Part shown: piece after piece, positions 1 to 9,435 of the stretch
Numbering within the stretch: the first letter of the stretch is position 1
How the letters are laid out: each line of letters starts with the position of its first letter
Assembly: GCF_000278215.1 (NCBI RefSeq)
Contig: NZ_JH725064.1
Location: 367,587 to 431,586 of the forward strand
DNA from: Bartonella rattimassiliensis 15908
Lineage (GTDB): Bacteria > Pseudomonadota > Alphaproteobacteria > Rhizobiales > Rhizobiaceae
Length of the DNA: 64,000 nucleotides
Direction: 5' to 3'
The notes under the pieces: generated by a model
Database searches by the model: none
Seen by the model: only the letters and a program-made list of their open reading frames with translations
Told to the model about the DNA's origin: nothing
Translations under genes and position numbers: made by a program

Positions 1-1
1 T

Positions 2-271
2 AAAGAGCGTGATATCCAAAGTTGGCTTTTGTCAGAAGCTATTGCGGTTTTATGCCATAGCGGGCAGTTGTGGGGCTTAACACATTTGAGTGCCCCGCGG
101 GATGTCCAGATTGAACCGATTATCTCTGCGGCGATTAAGCAGCGTGGTGTGTCGATCAGTGTGGTGGAATGGCACCAAGATTTATATCATTTGGGAAAAG
201 ATATTTTTGCTGATGCGGGACAACTCAAGGCTGGGTTGATTTATTTAGACAATGAGGTGGGGGGACAATGA
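2..271 (+). CDS. Phage protein, 5'-truncated by window start
   Basis: The reading frame is open from the first complete codon and ends with TGA just before the baseplate spike gene, so the start lies outside the window. The visible 89 residues contain no motif I recognise. Position directly upstream of gpV fits a small tail-completion or connector gene, but that is inference from position only. An internal TTG at 29 could act as a start, but the frame continues upstream without a stop, so a truncated longer gene is the simpler reading. Confidence 0.6.
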   Translation, partial: KERDIQSWLLSEAIAVLCHSGQLWGLTHLSAPRDVQIEPIISAAIKQRGVSISVVEWHQDLYHLGKDIFADAGQLKAGLIYLDNEVGGQ

Positions 272-280
272 GGTGGGGGC

Positions 281-874
281 ATGAATGATGCACATCTGTT
301 AAGTGATACTTTTCGGCAAATCATGAAGCGTCTTGATGCGCTTGAACGCTGTCTTGCCAACCAGCACATGATCGGGCGGGTTGTGCAAGTTGATGGCCAT
401 AGGGTGCGGGTGAAACTTTTTTCTGAGAGTGCCAATGGGCAGGCGGTTTTATCGCCTTGGCTGCAAGCGCAAGAAGCGGCGGGGGCTGTTTCCAGCAATA
501 TGCCTTTCAATGTTGGTGATCCGGTGCGGTTGTTAAACCCCCATGGTGAAATTGGCTCTGCCTCTCTGGTTGTGCGCGATAGCTATAGTGAGGATATGCC
601 TAACCCCGCACGCTCTTTCCAAGAGTTGGCGCTATGTTATGCTGGGGGCGCTTTGCGGATGACAAAAGATGAACTTATTCTCTCCCATGGAGAAAACCAA
701 ATTCGTTTGAGTGCACAAGGTCTTGTGCTTTCTCATCAATCAACCCGTGTTGAATTAACGGGCAGTGTGCAGATTCAAGCAGAAGATTTACAGCACAATC
801 AAAAATCTGTTGGCGCAAGCCATAAACACGGTGGGGTCAAAATCGGTCCTTCCACAACCTCTTCCCCCCTTTAA
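281..874 (+). CDS. Phage baseplate assembly protein V (gpV-like spike)
   Basis: A 197-residue protein of the P2 gpV / Phage_base_V family, the trimeric central spike that pierces the outer membrane when the sheath contracts. Residues 33-105 form the OB-fold-like part (GRVVQVDGHRVRVKL, later NVGDPVRLLNPHG). The C-terminus has SHKHGG near residue 180; an H-x-H motif here coordinates the iron at the spike tip in the gpV family. The start is ATG 281 behind a G-rich ribosome site. Gene W-type and J-type baseplate genes follow, as in P2. Confidence 0.9.
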   Translation: MNDAHLLSDTFRQIMKRLDALERCLANQHMIGRVVQVDGHRVRVKLFSESANGQAVLSPWLQAQEAAGAVSSNMPFNVGDPVRLLNPHGEIGSASLVVRDSYSEDMPNPARSFQELALCYAGGALRMTKDELILSHGENQIRLSAQGLVLSHQSTRVELTGSVQIQAEDLQHNQKSVGASHKHGGVKIGPSTTSSPL

Positions 875-886
875 AGGAGTTTTATC

Positions 887-1087
887 ATGCGTGAGAACAC
901 TTATGTTATTTTAACCAATGCCGATTTTGTTGCAGGCAAGCGTTCACCGGGGAAGGGTGAGGAAATTTGTTTAAGTGCAGAGGCAGCAAAATACCCTTTG
1001 CTGCTTGGTCAGATTGCTGAAAAAACAGCCCCTGTTGTTTCTGCGGCCCCAACCGTTTCTTCAGGAAAAGCAACCAAAGGTTCTTAA
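887..1087 (+). CDS. Small uncharacterised phage protein between gpV and gpW
   Basis: A 66-residue product with a well-placed AAGGAG about 8 bases before ATG 887. It sits 12 bases after the spike gene and 3 bases before the gpW-type gene, so it is very likely translated. The first 45 residues look folded (TYVILTNADFVAGKRSPGKG), while the last 20 are Ala/Ser/Thr/Lys-rich and probably disordered. I recognise no family. P2 itself has no gene between V and W, so this is an addition to the module. Confidence 0.7.
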   Translation: MRENTYVILTNADFVAGKRSPGKGEEICLSAEAAKYPLLLGQIAEKTAPVVSAAPTVSSGKATKGS

Positions 1088-1090
1088 ATC

Positions 1091-1477
1091 ATGCGTTGCG
1101 GGATCAGCGAAAAGGATGGCTCTCTCTTATATGATTGGGACCATTGCCAACAATCACTCCATAAATGCTTAATGACAAGGATAGGAACACGGGTTTTGCG
1201 TCGCCATTATGGGTGTGATGTCAGAGAATTCCAAGACGCTAATGCTGATCCTGCAACAATCTTACGTCTTTATCAAGCCATTGCTTGCGCGCTCGATGAT
1301 CCAGAATGCGGAGAGCCTGGATTCTCATTGCAAAGGATTGATCTGACCAAAGCAACGCGTGAGGGGACATTCCACTTTGTTTTAAGGGGTGTTTTTTATC
1401 CCGATGGGCATTTGGGGGATTGGTCTCATGGGCAAGAGAGGCAATTTCCTTTAGAGGTTTTTTATGGCAGAGCTTGA
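1091..1477 (+). CDS. Phage baseplate wedge protein W (gpW / gp25-like)
   Basis: A 128-residue member of the gpW/gp25 family, the lysozyme-like wedge protein that links the central hub to the sheath base. The typical opening is visible: a short lead, GSLLYDWDHC, then I-x-T-R-x-L-R-R-x-Y-G-C around residues 31-43. Cysteine and histidine content is higher than usual for the family. The gene overlaps the following gpJ gene by 14 bases, suggesting coupled translation. Confidence 0.88.
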   Translation: MRCGISEKDGSLLYDWDHCQQSLHKCLMTRIGTRVLRRHYGCDVREFQDANADPATILRLYQAIACALDDPECGEPGFSLQRIDLTKATREGTFHFVLRGVFYPDGHLGDWSHGQERQFPLEVFYGRA

Positions 1478-2330
1478 ACATTTACCACTTCCACAACTCC
1501 CTTTGCCACAAATTATTGAAGAGCTTTCTGTTGAAGCAATTTTAGAGCAAAAGATTGCGCGTTTGGTGGATGTTTTTGCAGCCCATCATATTCCTTATAA
1601 TGTGGAAAACACCGCCTATGACCCCGTGGTCATACAATTACAAGCGGCTGCTTATGAAGAGTTGCTGTTGCGCCAACGGATCAATGAAGTGGCACGGGAT
1701 AATTTGCTTGAATTTGCGCGTGGGACAAGTTTAGACCATTTGGGGGATTTTCATGGGGTCACGCGCCTTTTGGATGAAGATGATGAGCGTTTGCGCCGCC
1801 GCATTCGCTTGAATAGACAAGGACATTCCACAGGTGGCACAGCGCCACGTTACCAATATTTTGCTCTCTCAAGCGATATCCATGTCAAAGATGCTTTTGT
1901 TTATCGTGTGGGGAAAAGCCCGCTTATCCATGTTGCGCTTTTTAGCGACGCTCCTTCAGGGGTGGCTGATGAGGCTTTAATTGCCAAGGTGCAAGCAGCT
2001 CTTGATGAGCCTCATGTTAAAATGACCAATGACCACATCTTTGTGAAAAGCGCGGTACAGCGGATAATCAATGTTTCTGCTGATTTTTGGTTATTACCGG
2101 ATGAAGGCTCCTTTGTTTTGGAAAGAGCGGAGCAGAATTTAAGAGCAGAATGGGCGCGTGCGCAAAAGCTTGGGCGTGATCTCTCTTTAAGTTGGATACT
2201 CAGTCGCCTGATGGTTGAGGGTGTGCATCATGTGGAAATAACGCAACCGTGCAAGGATATTCTGGTCGCCCCTCATGAGGCGATAGCACTAGGGGAAATT
2301 GCCTTATCATTACGGGGGCACGCTTATTGA
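1464..2330 (+). CDS. Phage baseplate protein J
   Basis: A 288-residue member of the Baseplate_J / P2 gpJ family, forming the outer wedge of the baseplate. Family signs are the N-terminal DPVVIQLQAAAYEELLLRQR segment (about residues 54-73), followed by LLEFARGTSLDHLG, and the later GGTAPRYQYFA segment, where Baseplate_J proteins carry a conserved G-T-x-x-x-Y motif. It overlaps gpW upstream, and its stop codon overlaps the gpI start (TGATG). Length is close to P2 gpJ (302). Confidence 0.9.
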   Translation: MAELEHLPLPQLPLPQIIEELSVEAILEQKIARLVDVFAAHHIPYNVENTAYDPVVIQLQAAAYEELLLRQRINEVARDNLLEFARGTSLDHLGDFHGVTRLLDEDDERLRRRIRLNRQGHSTGGTAPRYQYFALSSDIHVKDAFVYRVGKSPLIHVALFSDAPSGVADEALIAKVQAALDEPHVKMTNDHIFVKSAVQRIINVSADFWLLPDEGSFVLERAEQNLRAEWARAQKLGRDLSLSWILSRLMVEGVHHVEITQPCKDILVAPHEAIALGEIALSLRGHAY

Positions 2331-3436
2331 TGGTCTCGTTGTTATTGCCCCCAAATTCAAGCTTGTTTGAACGCTGCCTTGCTGATGCAATGGCTGTTGA
2401 TGTTCAAGTAAAAAGGGCACTCGAAGATATTTCTCGTGCCAAATTAATCACGCGCCCCCCATCTTGGTTGCCTTTCTTAATTGATGAATATGGTTTACAA
2501 GAATTAAGCCCTTATTTTTTAAATCCTTATGATTTAATTGATCAGGGGCTTGCATGGCAAAATATTCGCGGCTCCCTTGCGGCAATAGAGATGGGTTTGA
2601 GATGGTTAGAGCTTTCTGCGCGTTTTAAGCCCGCATGGTCAGGGCGTGCATGGTGGAATTCCTTTCAACTTGATTTTGACCGGTTGCCTGAACGAGGTAA
2701 TCTTGAGGCGATTGAAGCCATTGTCGACCTTTCCAAAAGCTTGCGCTCTGATTTTCGTCGTGGGACCTATGGTTATGATGTGGGAGCCACAGAAGGCAAT
2801 ATGTCACGCCTTGATGACAGTATGCTGGATTTTGAGAGTGGCGTGCACTTAACAGCTCTTGGCACTCTGTTTTCCTTTGGACGCACAACACAAATCAATC
2901 ACACGCTCACAAAAGAAGAAGGCAAACTTATTGGCAACTGGATTGATGACCTTGACGAGGAGTTAAGCTGGAACCAAATTGATTATCCTTGGGATTTGGC
3001 AAATTTTCCCTGGTGTTCTGTTAAAAAGCATGAGCGTGACATGTTGATGGCAGAATGGTTCCAAAACCGCACGCTTTATTTGGCTTTAAGAGACGCAAAC
3101 AATGCTCTGATTGGGTATCGAAGATGCAGTAGCGTACAGCCTGTTGAACAAGCTTTAGAGGGTGTTTACAGCCATTGTGGCAACAGATTTAACCCTTCCC
3201 CAACTGGCACCATGCTGTTTCTTGCTGCCCGCACAAATTTTGAGGATGTTGAGGACAAACAAGCCGCCTCTGTTTCCCTTCTCGTTCATGGATCCCTTGC
3301 AGAACAGACACCCCCTGGTAAACTTTGGTTAGGGGCTGATGAACTGCGTGGCGGTGTGGAAATTCTCAAAACACCGATCAACATTCCTTTGCGAGCAGAT
3401 GTTCGCGAACAATTCAAAATTTTATTGAGGTTTTAA
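2330..3436 (+). CDS. Phage tail protein I
   Basis: A 368-residue protein of the P2 gpI type, which joins the baseplate to the tail fibres. The first 120 residues carry the family pattern: LLPPNSSLFERCLADAM, then a tryptophan-rich stretch near PSWLPFLIDEYG and IRGSLAAIEMGLRWL. The protein is about twice the length of P2 gpI (176); the extra C-terminal half is probably an added domain I cannot name. ATG 2330 overlaps the gpJ stop; an in-frame TTG lies one codon upstream. Confidence 0.85.
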   Translation: MVSLLLPPNSSLFERCLADAMAVDVQVKRALEDISRAKLITRPPSWLPFLIDEYGLQELSPYFLNPYDLIDQGLAWQNIRGSLAAIEMGLRWLELSARFKPAWSGRAWWNSFQLDFDRLPERGNLEAIEAIVDLSKSLRSDFRRGTYGYDVGATEGNMSRLDDSMLDFESGVHLTALGTLFSFGRTTQINHTLTKEEGKLIGNWIDDLDEELSWNQIDYPWDLANFPWCSVKKHERDMLMAEWFQNRTLYLALRDANNALIGYRRCSSVQPVEQALEGVYSHCGNRFNPSPTGTMLFLAARTNFEDVEDKQAASVSLLVHGSLAEQTPPGKLWLGADELRGGVEILKTPINIPLRADVREQFKILLRF

Positions 3437-3437
3437 C

Positions 3438-6400
3438 ATGAAGCATGAAAGTGGTTTACCCTTTGCAATTGACAGATCTGTTGGCAAAGATGAACAACAA
3501 AGCGTGGTGTTTTATGGCAGACGTCCTTTTCTTCAAGCGGGTGAACTCAATGAAGTTCAAACCATCATCAGAGGGCGTCATGACCGTTTGGGGCGCCTTG
3601 TGGCAAAAGAAGGGGACCGCGTTGAACGCGCCGATGCTTTTGTCAACAAAGATAATCAAAGCATCACCTTAACGGAGGGAAAGATTTATATTGCAGGCGA
3701 CATCTTTCCCGTCTCTGATGCTGTCTTGGAGAATATTTCCATGATTGGGCGGGTGGAAATCGGTGTGAAGCTTCAAAAAAGCTGGCTAACCCATGAGGAT
3801 GATCCAGAGCTATTGGGACAAGTTCCTGGCAGCTTGGCAGAAGGAGAACCCGGAGCGGCACGCGAGATCGCAAAACTTGTCTGGGCTCTCAAAGATGATG
3901 ACCAGCAAGGTGTTTTCTTTCCGGTCTATATCTTACAAGATGGCGTTTTGATTGACCAGAAATCACCCTCTCTGCTTGAACCCGCTATGCAAGCCATTGC
4001 GACGTATGACCGCGCCCATGGACATTATATCGTGGGGGGCTGCCGTGTCACAGCTTTGGGACAAGAGGGACAAAAGCAAGTATTCAGTATTCAAGAGGGA
4101 GAAGCCAATATCAATGGTTTCAAACGCAAACGCCTTGCTGCTTTGCGCCATGAAGAGGTGGAAGACTTTTCGACAAGTGCTATTCCTAGTGAAACCCATA
4201 TTTTTGCCCCTCAAAAAGGAAAAACAAGCTTTACCTTTAAAACTTATTATGCGCCCATTGCTGATATTCAGTCTCTTTTGTTGACAAAAGAAAAAACCGT
4301 CACAGTCACCCGCGGTGCAGTTGCCTCAGGGCGTGATGGCGTTCCTGACAAAAGCATCACCGCTTTTATCAAAATTGTTCAAGGTGGCAAAGAATTTAAA
4401 GAAGGCACAGACTTCAAAAAAACCGGAGACACCATTGATTGGGCGCCGGTGGGTGACGAACCCTTACCAGGAAGCAGCTATAAAGTGACTTACCGCTACC
4501 GTGCACGCATAAGCGCTGATAAAATCACAGAGCAAGAAATCATCGTCTCAGGGGGTGCTGAAGGCGGTGATATTATTGTCAGTTACACTTACAAACTCCC
4601 CCGCATTGACCGTATTGGTTTCAATACGAAAGGCAATGTCGTCTATATCAAAGGCATCTCGGCAGACCACCCTATGGCCCCCAGTGTCCCTGATGATGTG
4701 TTATCCCTTGCCACCATTACCAACAATTGGCTTAGTACCCCCCTTGTGGTTAATGATGGGACACGTGTTGCTCCTTATGATGAGATGTGGCGTTATTTTC
4801 AACGGGTGCTCTCCCTTGATCGGCTGATGCAATTAGAACGCATTAAAAGCAATGTTGACTCTAAAGAACCCATTGCCAAAAAAGGCATGTTTGCAGACCC
4901 TTTTCTGGATGACAGTTTGAGAGATGAAGGTTTTCCGCAAACAGGGGCTATCGGCAATGGTCTTTTGCAGCTGGCCATTGATCCAACCTTTTATACCGCT
5001 CGCTTAACCGCACCCGTTACGCTTGACTGGACAAATGAAGTGATTATTGCGCAAGAATTGACAACCGCTTGCGAAAAGATCAATCCTTATCAAAATTTTG
5101 CGCCCTTACCTGGAACAGTCACCCTTACCCCCGCAACAGATTTTTGGCATGAACAGCGTACCGATTGGCTCTCTGGTGTCACCAATCAACTCACTATGGG
5201 CTGGAACCGTGGAAGAAGAATCGTTAAAACAGAAGTGCGTGATAATTTGGTCAATGCAACCCAAGAACAAATCGATTTTTTAAGACAAATTACGTTGAAT
5301 TTTAAAATTGAAGGCTTTGCTAAAGGCGAAAGACTAGAGACCCTCACCTTTGATGGTGTCAATATTTTACCCAATAGTTCCCTTTTTGCCAATTCCTATG
5401 GCATCCTTGAAGGCACCTTTAAGATTCCTAAAAACATTACTGCGGGCACAAAAAATGTTGTGGCACGAGGAAAAGGTGGAACGATTGCAACAGGGCTTTT
5501 TACCGGTCAAGGTGTGATTGATGTAAAGGTAATGCGACGCACCACAACGGTAAAAATATGGACTGCCTATGATCCACAAGCCCAAGTCTTTACCCCTGAT
5601 GAAACACGGCAAATCACCGGTATTGACTTCCACCTTTGTAAAATTGGCAATCAGAACCATGATCTGGTGATTGATTTGGTCACCACTGAAAACGGTTATC
5701 CCACTGCCGATATTCAAGCGCAAACATCCTATTCTATGAAGGGAGCAAAGAAAGGATGGGCAGGAGCACGCTATGATGTGCCACTCCTTGTGCCTGATGA
5801 TCGTCTCACCGCCTTTGTCATTAAAACCGATGATGCTGATCATGCCGTCTCCTTGGCTAAACTTGGTGATTTTGATGAGGAACACCAGAGATATGTCTCA
5901 AGTCACCCTTATGTGACGGGTCCTCGTTTTTCCTCGGTTAATGCCAAGAGCTGGACAGCTCATCAAGATGAGGCTTTAGCCTTTCGGGTGCTTGCTGCCC
6001 GCTATACACAAACAGAAAAGACGGTTGATTTAGGCACCTTTGATCTTGTGGACTGCTCTGATTTGCAAGTACGTGCAGCCGTTGAACTTCCTTCAAGCGA
6101 TTGTTCTGTTCTCTTTGAAATTGAAAGAAACAATGGCACGATTTATCAACTGTTGCCCTTTCAATTGCTGAGCCTTAGCGAATATATCAGTGAAAAGGTA
6201 AGGCTTCGCGCCATTCTTAAAGGCACAAAGAAACTCTCGCCTGTCTTATTTGCTTCTGTGCAATTGATTGCAGGAAAAATCCATCAAACAGCAACCTATG
6301 TCACAAGGGCTTTTGCTTTTGGGGAAAAGGCAAGATTGACGAGCTATATCAAAACATTTTTACCAGGCGGTGCAACCTTTTCACTGGAGATGCAACTGGA

Positions 6401-6581
6401 TGATGGTACCTTTGTCCCTTTAAAACTGGATGAGACAGAACAGTTATCGGAGCCTCTCTGGACAGAGCGAAAATTTATCAGTGGTGACAAAACAGCCAAA
6501 CAAGCGCGCTTAAAATTGACCCTTACCGGTGGACCAGCCGCACGGTCCATGGTGAGCGATTTTGGCGCCGGTATATTATGA
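3438..6581 (+). CDS. Large phage tail protein, DUF4815 family
   Basis: A 1047-residue protein in the slot of the P2 fibre gene H. The N-terminal 150 residues match my knowledge of DUF4815 (FYGRRPFLQAGELNEVQTI, R-x-D-R-L-G-R-L, KEGDRVERADAF). The rest is rich in beta-strand and Thr/Asp, including an ITAFIKIVQGGKEFKEG repeat-like region about residues 300-400. It has no signal peptide or membrane segment. I infer a baseplate-attached fibre or needle-surround protein. It starts one base after the gpI stop, so it belongs to the same transcript. Confidence 0.8.
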   Translation: MKHESGLPFAIDRSVGKDEQQSVVFYGRRPFLQAGELNEVQTIIRGRHDRLGRLVAKEGDRVERADAFVNKDNQSITLTEGKIYIAGDIFPVSDAVLENISMIGRVEIGVKLQKSWLTHEDDPELLGQVPGSLAEGEPGAAREIAKLVWALKDDDQQGVFFPVYILQDGVLIDQKSPSLLEPAMQAIATYDRAHGHYIVGGCRVTALGQEGQKQVFSIQEGEANINGFKRKRLAALRHEEVEDFSTSAIPSETHIFAPQKGKTSFTFKTYYAPIADIQSLLLTKEKTVTVTRGAVASGRDGVPDKSITAFIKIVQGGKEFKEGTDFKKTGDTIDWAPVGDEPLPGSSYKVTYRYRARISADKITEQEIIVSGGAEGGDIIVSYTYKLPRIDRIGFNTKGNVVYIKGISADHPMAPSVPDDVLSLATITNNWLSTPLVVNDGTRVAPYDEMWRYFQRVLSLDRLMQLERIKSNVDSKEPIAKKGMFADPFLDDSLRDEGFPQTGAIGNGLLQLAIDPTFYTARLTAPVTLDWTNEVIIAQELTTACEKINPYQNFAPLPGTVTLTPATDFWHEQRTDWLSGVTNQLTMGWNRGRRIVKTEVRDNLVNATQEQIDFLRQITLNFKIEGFAKGERLETLTFDGVNILPNSSLFANSYGILEGTFKIPKNITAGTKNVVARGKGGTIATGLFTGQGVIDVKVMRRTTTVKIWTAYDPQAQVFTPDETRQITGIDFHLCKIGNQNHDLVIDLVTTENGYPTADIQAQTSYSMKGAKKGWAGARYDVPLLVPDDRLTAFVIKTDDADHAVSLAKLGDFDEEHQRYVSSHPYVTGPRFSSVNAKSWTAHQDEALAFRVLAARYTQTEKTVDLGTFDLVDCSDLQVRAAVELPSSDCSVLFEIERNNGTIYQLLPFQLLSLSEYISEKVRLRAILKGTKKLSPVLFASVQLIAGKIHQTATYVTRAFAFGEKARLTSYIKTFLPGGATFSLEMQLDDGTFVPLKLDETEQLSEPLWTERKFISGDKTAKQARLKLTLTGGPAARSMVSDFGAGIL

Positions 6582-6595
6582 GGGGAGAATGAGAG

Positions 6596-7957
6596 ATGAC
6601 CAAAACCAAAAATCTCGACATGGAATTGCCACAAGAAGGACGTTTTATCAGTTCTGAATTTCCAATCTTGCGTGAAAACCTCAACAAACTTGATCAAGCT
6701 CTTTCCGATGTTGAGGAAAAGGCGAAGGGAAAAGCGCCCACAAAACACACGCATACGATCAGCGAAGTCAGTGGTCTTGAAACAGCCCTTAAAAGCAAGA
6801 TGGCAGCGGATAAAACCTTCACTTTTGCCGATTTAAGCGATATCGAGGGAGCAAAAGATGCCGCCAACAATTATGTTCTCTATAAATCAAGCAACAATAA
6901 TTTTACCTTTGGCAGTGCTGTCTCATTGTTAGGTGCACATCAACATAAAACCGAAGATATCGTAGGGCTTGATGATTTTAGAGCTAAGATCAATCAAGAT
7001 CTGACCAGCTATGGGCGCTTAGCCAGCCCAAATGAATGGAAAAATTACAATAAATTTACCAGCAAAGTCACAATGAGTGGTGGCTTAGAACTTTTGGGTA
7101 ATTCGCTGTTTAGCCTTATTCAGAATGGTGAAGTGGTCACCCATCTAAGCGCAAGCGGAAGCTTGCTTAAAGGACCTTTGAAAATCGATGGTGATCTTGT
7201 TTATACGAAAGCGCAAGTAGATGCAGCTATCTTGGCAGAAAGAGAAAAAATTAAAAAAGATTTGATTGAGAATATCATTAACTGGCCTGCACTTGCTGAT
7301 GCTGAACTGCTGTATACACAAAATGGAAAAATTCAATGGCCAGCTTGGGTAACGAACCAAACCAAGGTTGAGATCCAAGCTTGGGGTGGTGGGGGTAGTG
7401 GCGGTGGATCGGATACTCCATATTTGGGAGGCGGTGGCGGCGGTGGCGGTTGCAGCGTGTGGTATGGCTATAAAACAAGTTTAAACGGTCATGAAGATAT
7501 CACAATTGGTAAGGGAGGAGCTTCTGTTTCAGGGCGGGGTGTACAAGGTAAATCTGGAGAAACAACAATCATTGGCAAAAATTTTATTACCGCTACAGGA
7601 GGATGTAATGGAACTGCTGCTTATTATAACACATCATCAAGAACGGGTTACTCAGGCTCTGGTGGCGCTGGAGGAGTTGGTGGAAATTTGGGTTTAGCAA
7701 CAGACGAACATCCAGGACTTGCCAAAGGCGGCAATGGTTATGCTGGAACGAATGGAAGAAGCGGTATAAGTGGTAACGGTGGTGATGCTGGAGGCGATAC
7801 ATCAAGAGGTGGCTCTGGTGGGATGGGACAAGGTTCCTATAGTTCAGGAAAAGCAGGGCGTGGTTTTGGAGGTGGCGGTGCTGGTGCTCACTCTGATTCT
7901 TCTCCAAGTGGTGCTGGAGCCGATGGCGCTGTTCTCATAAGATTGTGGAAAGATTAA
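6596..7957 (+). CDS. Phage tail fibre with glycine-rich C-terminal domain
   Basis: A 453-residue probable host-binding fibre. Residues 1-60 are acidic and helical (IlE-type lead with LRENLNKLDQALSDVEEKAKG), followed by HTHTISEVSGLETAL, a repeat type common in fibres. Residues about 262-450 are extremely glycine-rich (AWGGGGSGGG, GGGGGGGGCSVW and many GG-turns) and end in ADGAVLIRLWKD, as in fibre tips that form a polyglycine-helix sandwich with variable loops. It has a strong ribosome site (GGGGAGA) and a terminator-like hairpin downstream. Confidence 0.85.
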   Translation: MTKTKNLDMELPQEGRFISSEFPILRENLNKLDQALSDVEEKAKGKAPTKHTHTISEVSGLETALKSKMAADKTFTFADLSDIEGAKDAANNYVLYKSSNNNFTFGSAVSLLGAHQHKTEDIVGLDDFRAKINQDLTSYGRLASPNEWKNYNKFTSKVTMSGGLELLGNSLFSLIQNGEVVTHLSASGSLLKGPLKIDGDLVYTKAQVDAAILAEREKIKKDLIENIINWPALADAELLYTQNGKIQWPAWVTNQTKVEIQAWGGGGSGGGSDTPYLGGGGGGGGCSVWYGYKTSLNGHEDITIGKGGASVSGRGVQGKSGETTIIGKNFITATGGCNGTAAYYNTSSRTGYSGSGGAGGVGGNLGLATDEHPGLAKGGNGYAGTNGRSGISGNGGDAGGDTSRGGSGGMGQGSYSSGKAGRGFGGGGAGAHSDSSPSGAGADGAVLIRLWKD

Positions 7958-8052
7958 TTACATAACCAAAGAGAGCACATTTCAAATGGTGCTTATTGTA
8001 TAAACGAGCTTATATGATTTTCTTTCTTTAAAGTCTTTTTTAAAGATCTTTC

Positions 8053-8075
8053 AAAGCCCTTTTAAAGGGCTTTTT
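8053..8075 (+). terminator. Intrinsic terminator after the fibre gene
   Basis: AAAGCCC and GGGCTTT form a perfect 7-bp stem around TTTTAAA, continuing into a run of five T. It lies in the 188-base gap between the fibre and sheath genes, the only long gap in the tail module, so the sheath-to-gpD genes may form a separate transcript. Confidence 0.65.
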
Positions 8076-8145
8076 GACTGACAGTGTCAGACTTATGAAA
8101 GGGAGCTCTTGTTGTTATGGTCTCTTCATTGATTTGGAGAGCAAA

Positions 8146-9435
8146 ATGGCAATAGAATTTAATCATGGTATCCGCCTCATTGAGGATGGTCAAGCTTCTC
8201 GACCTTTAGAGATGTTTAGCCAAACTGCCATAGGGGCGGTTGTGACAGCCCCTGATGCGGATGCACAAACCTATCCCCTTAATGAGCCCGTGTTGGTCTT
8301 CACCCATGAGACAGAGAAAATCCAAAAGCTTGGGCGAAGGGGCACCGCCCTTGATGTCATTAACGCCGTGTGTGCGCAAGGAATTGAGGCACAAATTATC
8401 CTTGTGCGGGTGGAAGAAAAGTCAACTATTGCTGAAACGCAAGCTGAAATGGTGGGCTCTCATGCTCACCTGACCGGTGTACATGCTTTGACCCATGCGC
8501 GGGGGCATTTGGGTGTGGAACCTGGAATTCTCTTAGCGCCGGCTTATAGTGCAGGGCGGATTGATAATGGCAAAAACCCGCTAGCAGACGCTTTAGAACA
8601 GGTTGCTGAAAAGCTACAAGCCATTGCTGTGTTTGATACGGGGGGTAAAAATACGCAAGAAAGCCTTGCCTATCGTGCAGATTTCTCCTCACGCTTTTGT
8701 TATCTGATTGATCCCTTTGTACGGGTGGCAAATGGTGATGGGGGTGTGAGTATAAAACCCGCAAGTCCTTTTGCTGCGGCGATGTTTATCAAACGTGATA
8801 AGCAAAGGGGCGGTGTTTTTTGGTCTCCTTCCAACCAAGAAGTGAAAGGTATTTTAGGGACAGCGCGCCCGATTAGCTACTTTGATGGGGAAATTGATCA
8901 TGAGGCAAACCGTCTCAATCAAGCCGATATTGCGACCTTTATTCCCGCACGGCTTAGCCAAAATGCGCAAGAAAACATGGCTGCCAATGGACGCATTTTA
9001 TGGGGCAATCATACCACCTCCAGTGATCCGCTTTGGCGTTTTGTCAATGTGGTGCGCACCCGTGCGGCCTTGGAAAAAACTATCATTAACAATTTACGCC
9101 CTTGGGCGAATGATGAAAACTTGACCGGTCAACATGTTATTGCCATTACCCGCAGCCTCACACAGTTTCTTGATGATATGATTGCCCGTGGTGCACTGCT
9201 TGGTGGGCGGGTTTGGTTTGATCGTGATTTAAATTCAAACAGCAATTTACAACTGGGCAAGTTGCGGGTGGAATTTGATGCAGAAGAAGTGCTTCCTCTA
9301 GAAGATTTAAGCTTTGGCAGCCGGCGCAATGGTGCTTACTTTAATCGGCTGGCGCAAGATATCCAAAAGAAAATGACGTATGCCTTTGGCGATACGCTTG
9401 AGGGTTATCGCAAAGCAGCAAGGAGCAACATATGA
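8146..9435 (+). CDS. Phage tail sheath protein (FI-like)
   Basis: A 429-residue contractile sheath subunit of the P2 FI family. The family opening (FNHGIRLIEDGQASRPLEMFSQTAIGAVVTAPDAD) and the C-terminal core (LWRFVNVVRTRAALEKTI, residues about 305-330) are both clear. I chose ATG 8146 because GGAGA lies 5 bases upstream and the protein then begins MAIEFNHG; longer in-frame starts cross the terminator region. The TGA stop overlaps the ATG of the tube gene (ATGA). Confidence 0.95.
   Translation: MAIEFNHGIRLIEDGQASRPLEMFSQTAIGAVVTAPDADAQTYPLNEPVLVFTHETEKIQKLGRRGTALDVINAVCAQGIEAQIILVRVEEKSTIAETQAEMVGSHAHLTGVHALTHARGHLGVEPGILLAPAYSAGRIDNGKNPLADALEQVAEKLQAIAVFDTGGKNTQESLAYRADFSSRFCYLIDPFVRVANGDGGVSIKPASPFAAAMFIKRDKQRGGVFWSPSNQEVKGILGTARPISYFDGEIDHEANRLNQADIATFIPARLSQNAQENMAANGRILWGNHTTSSDPLWRFVNVVRTRAALEKTIINNLRPWANDENLTGQHVIAITRSLTQFLDDMIARGALLGGRVWFDRDLNSNSNLQLGKLRVEFDAEEVLPLEDLSFGSRRNGAYFNRLAQDIQKKMTYAFGDTLEGYRKAARSNI

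Noticed and set aside
7278-7907. Long minus-strand frames opposite the glycine-rich fibre
   Set aside because: Glycine codons (GGN) read in reverse give open frames rich in His, Ser and Leu; these are composition artefacts.
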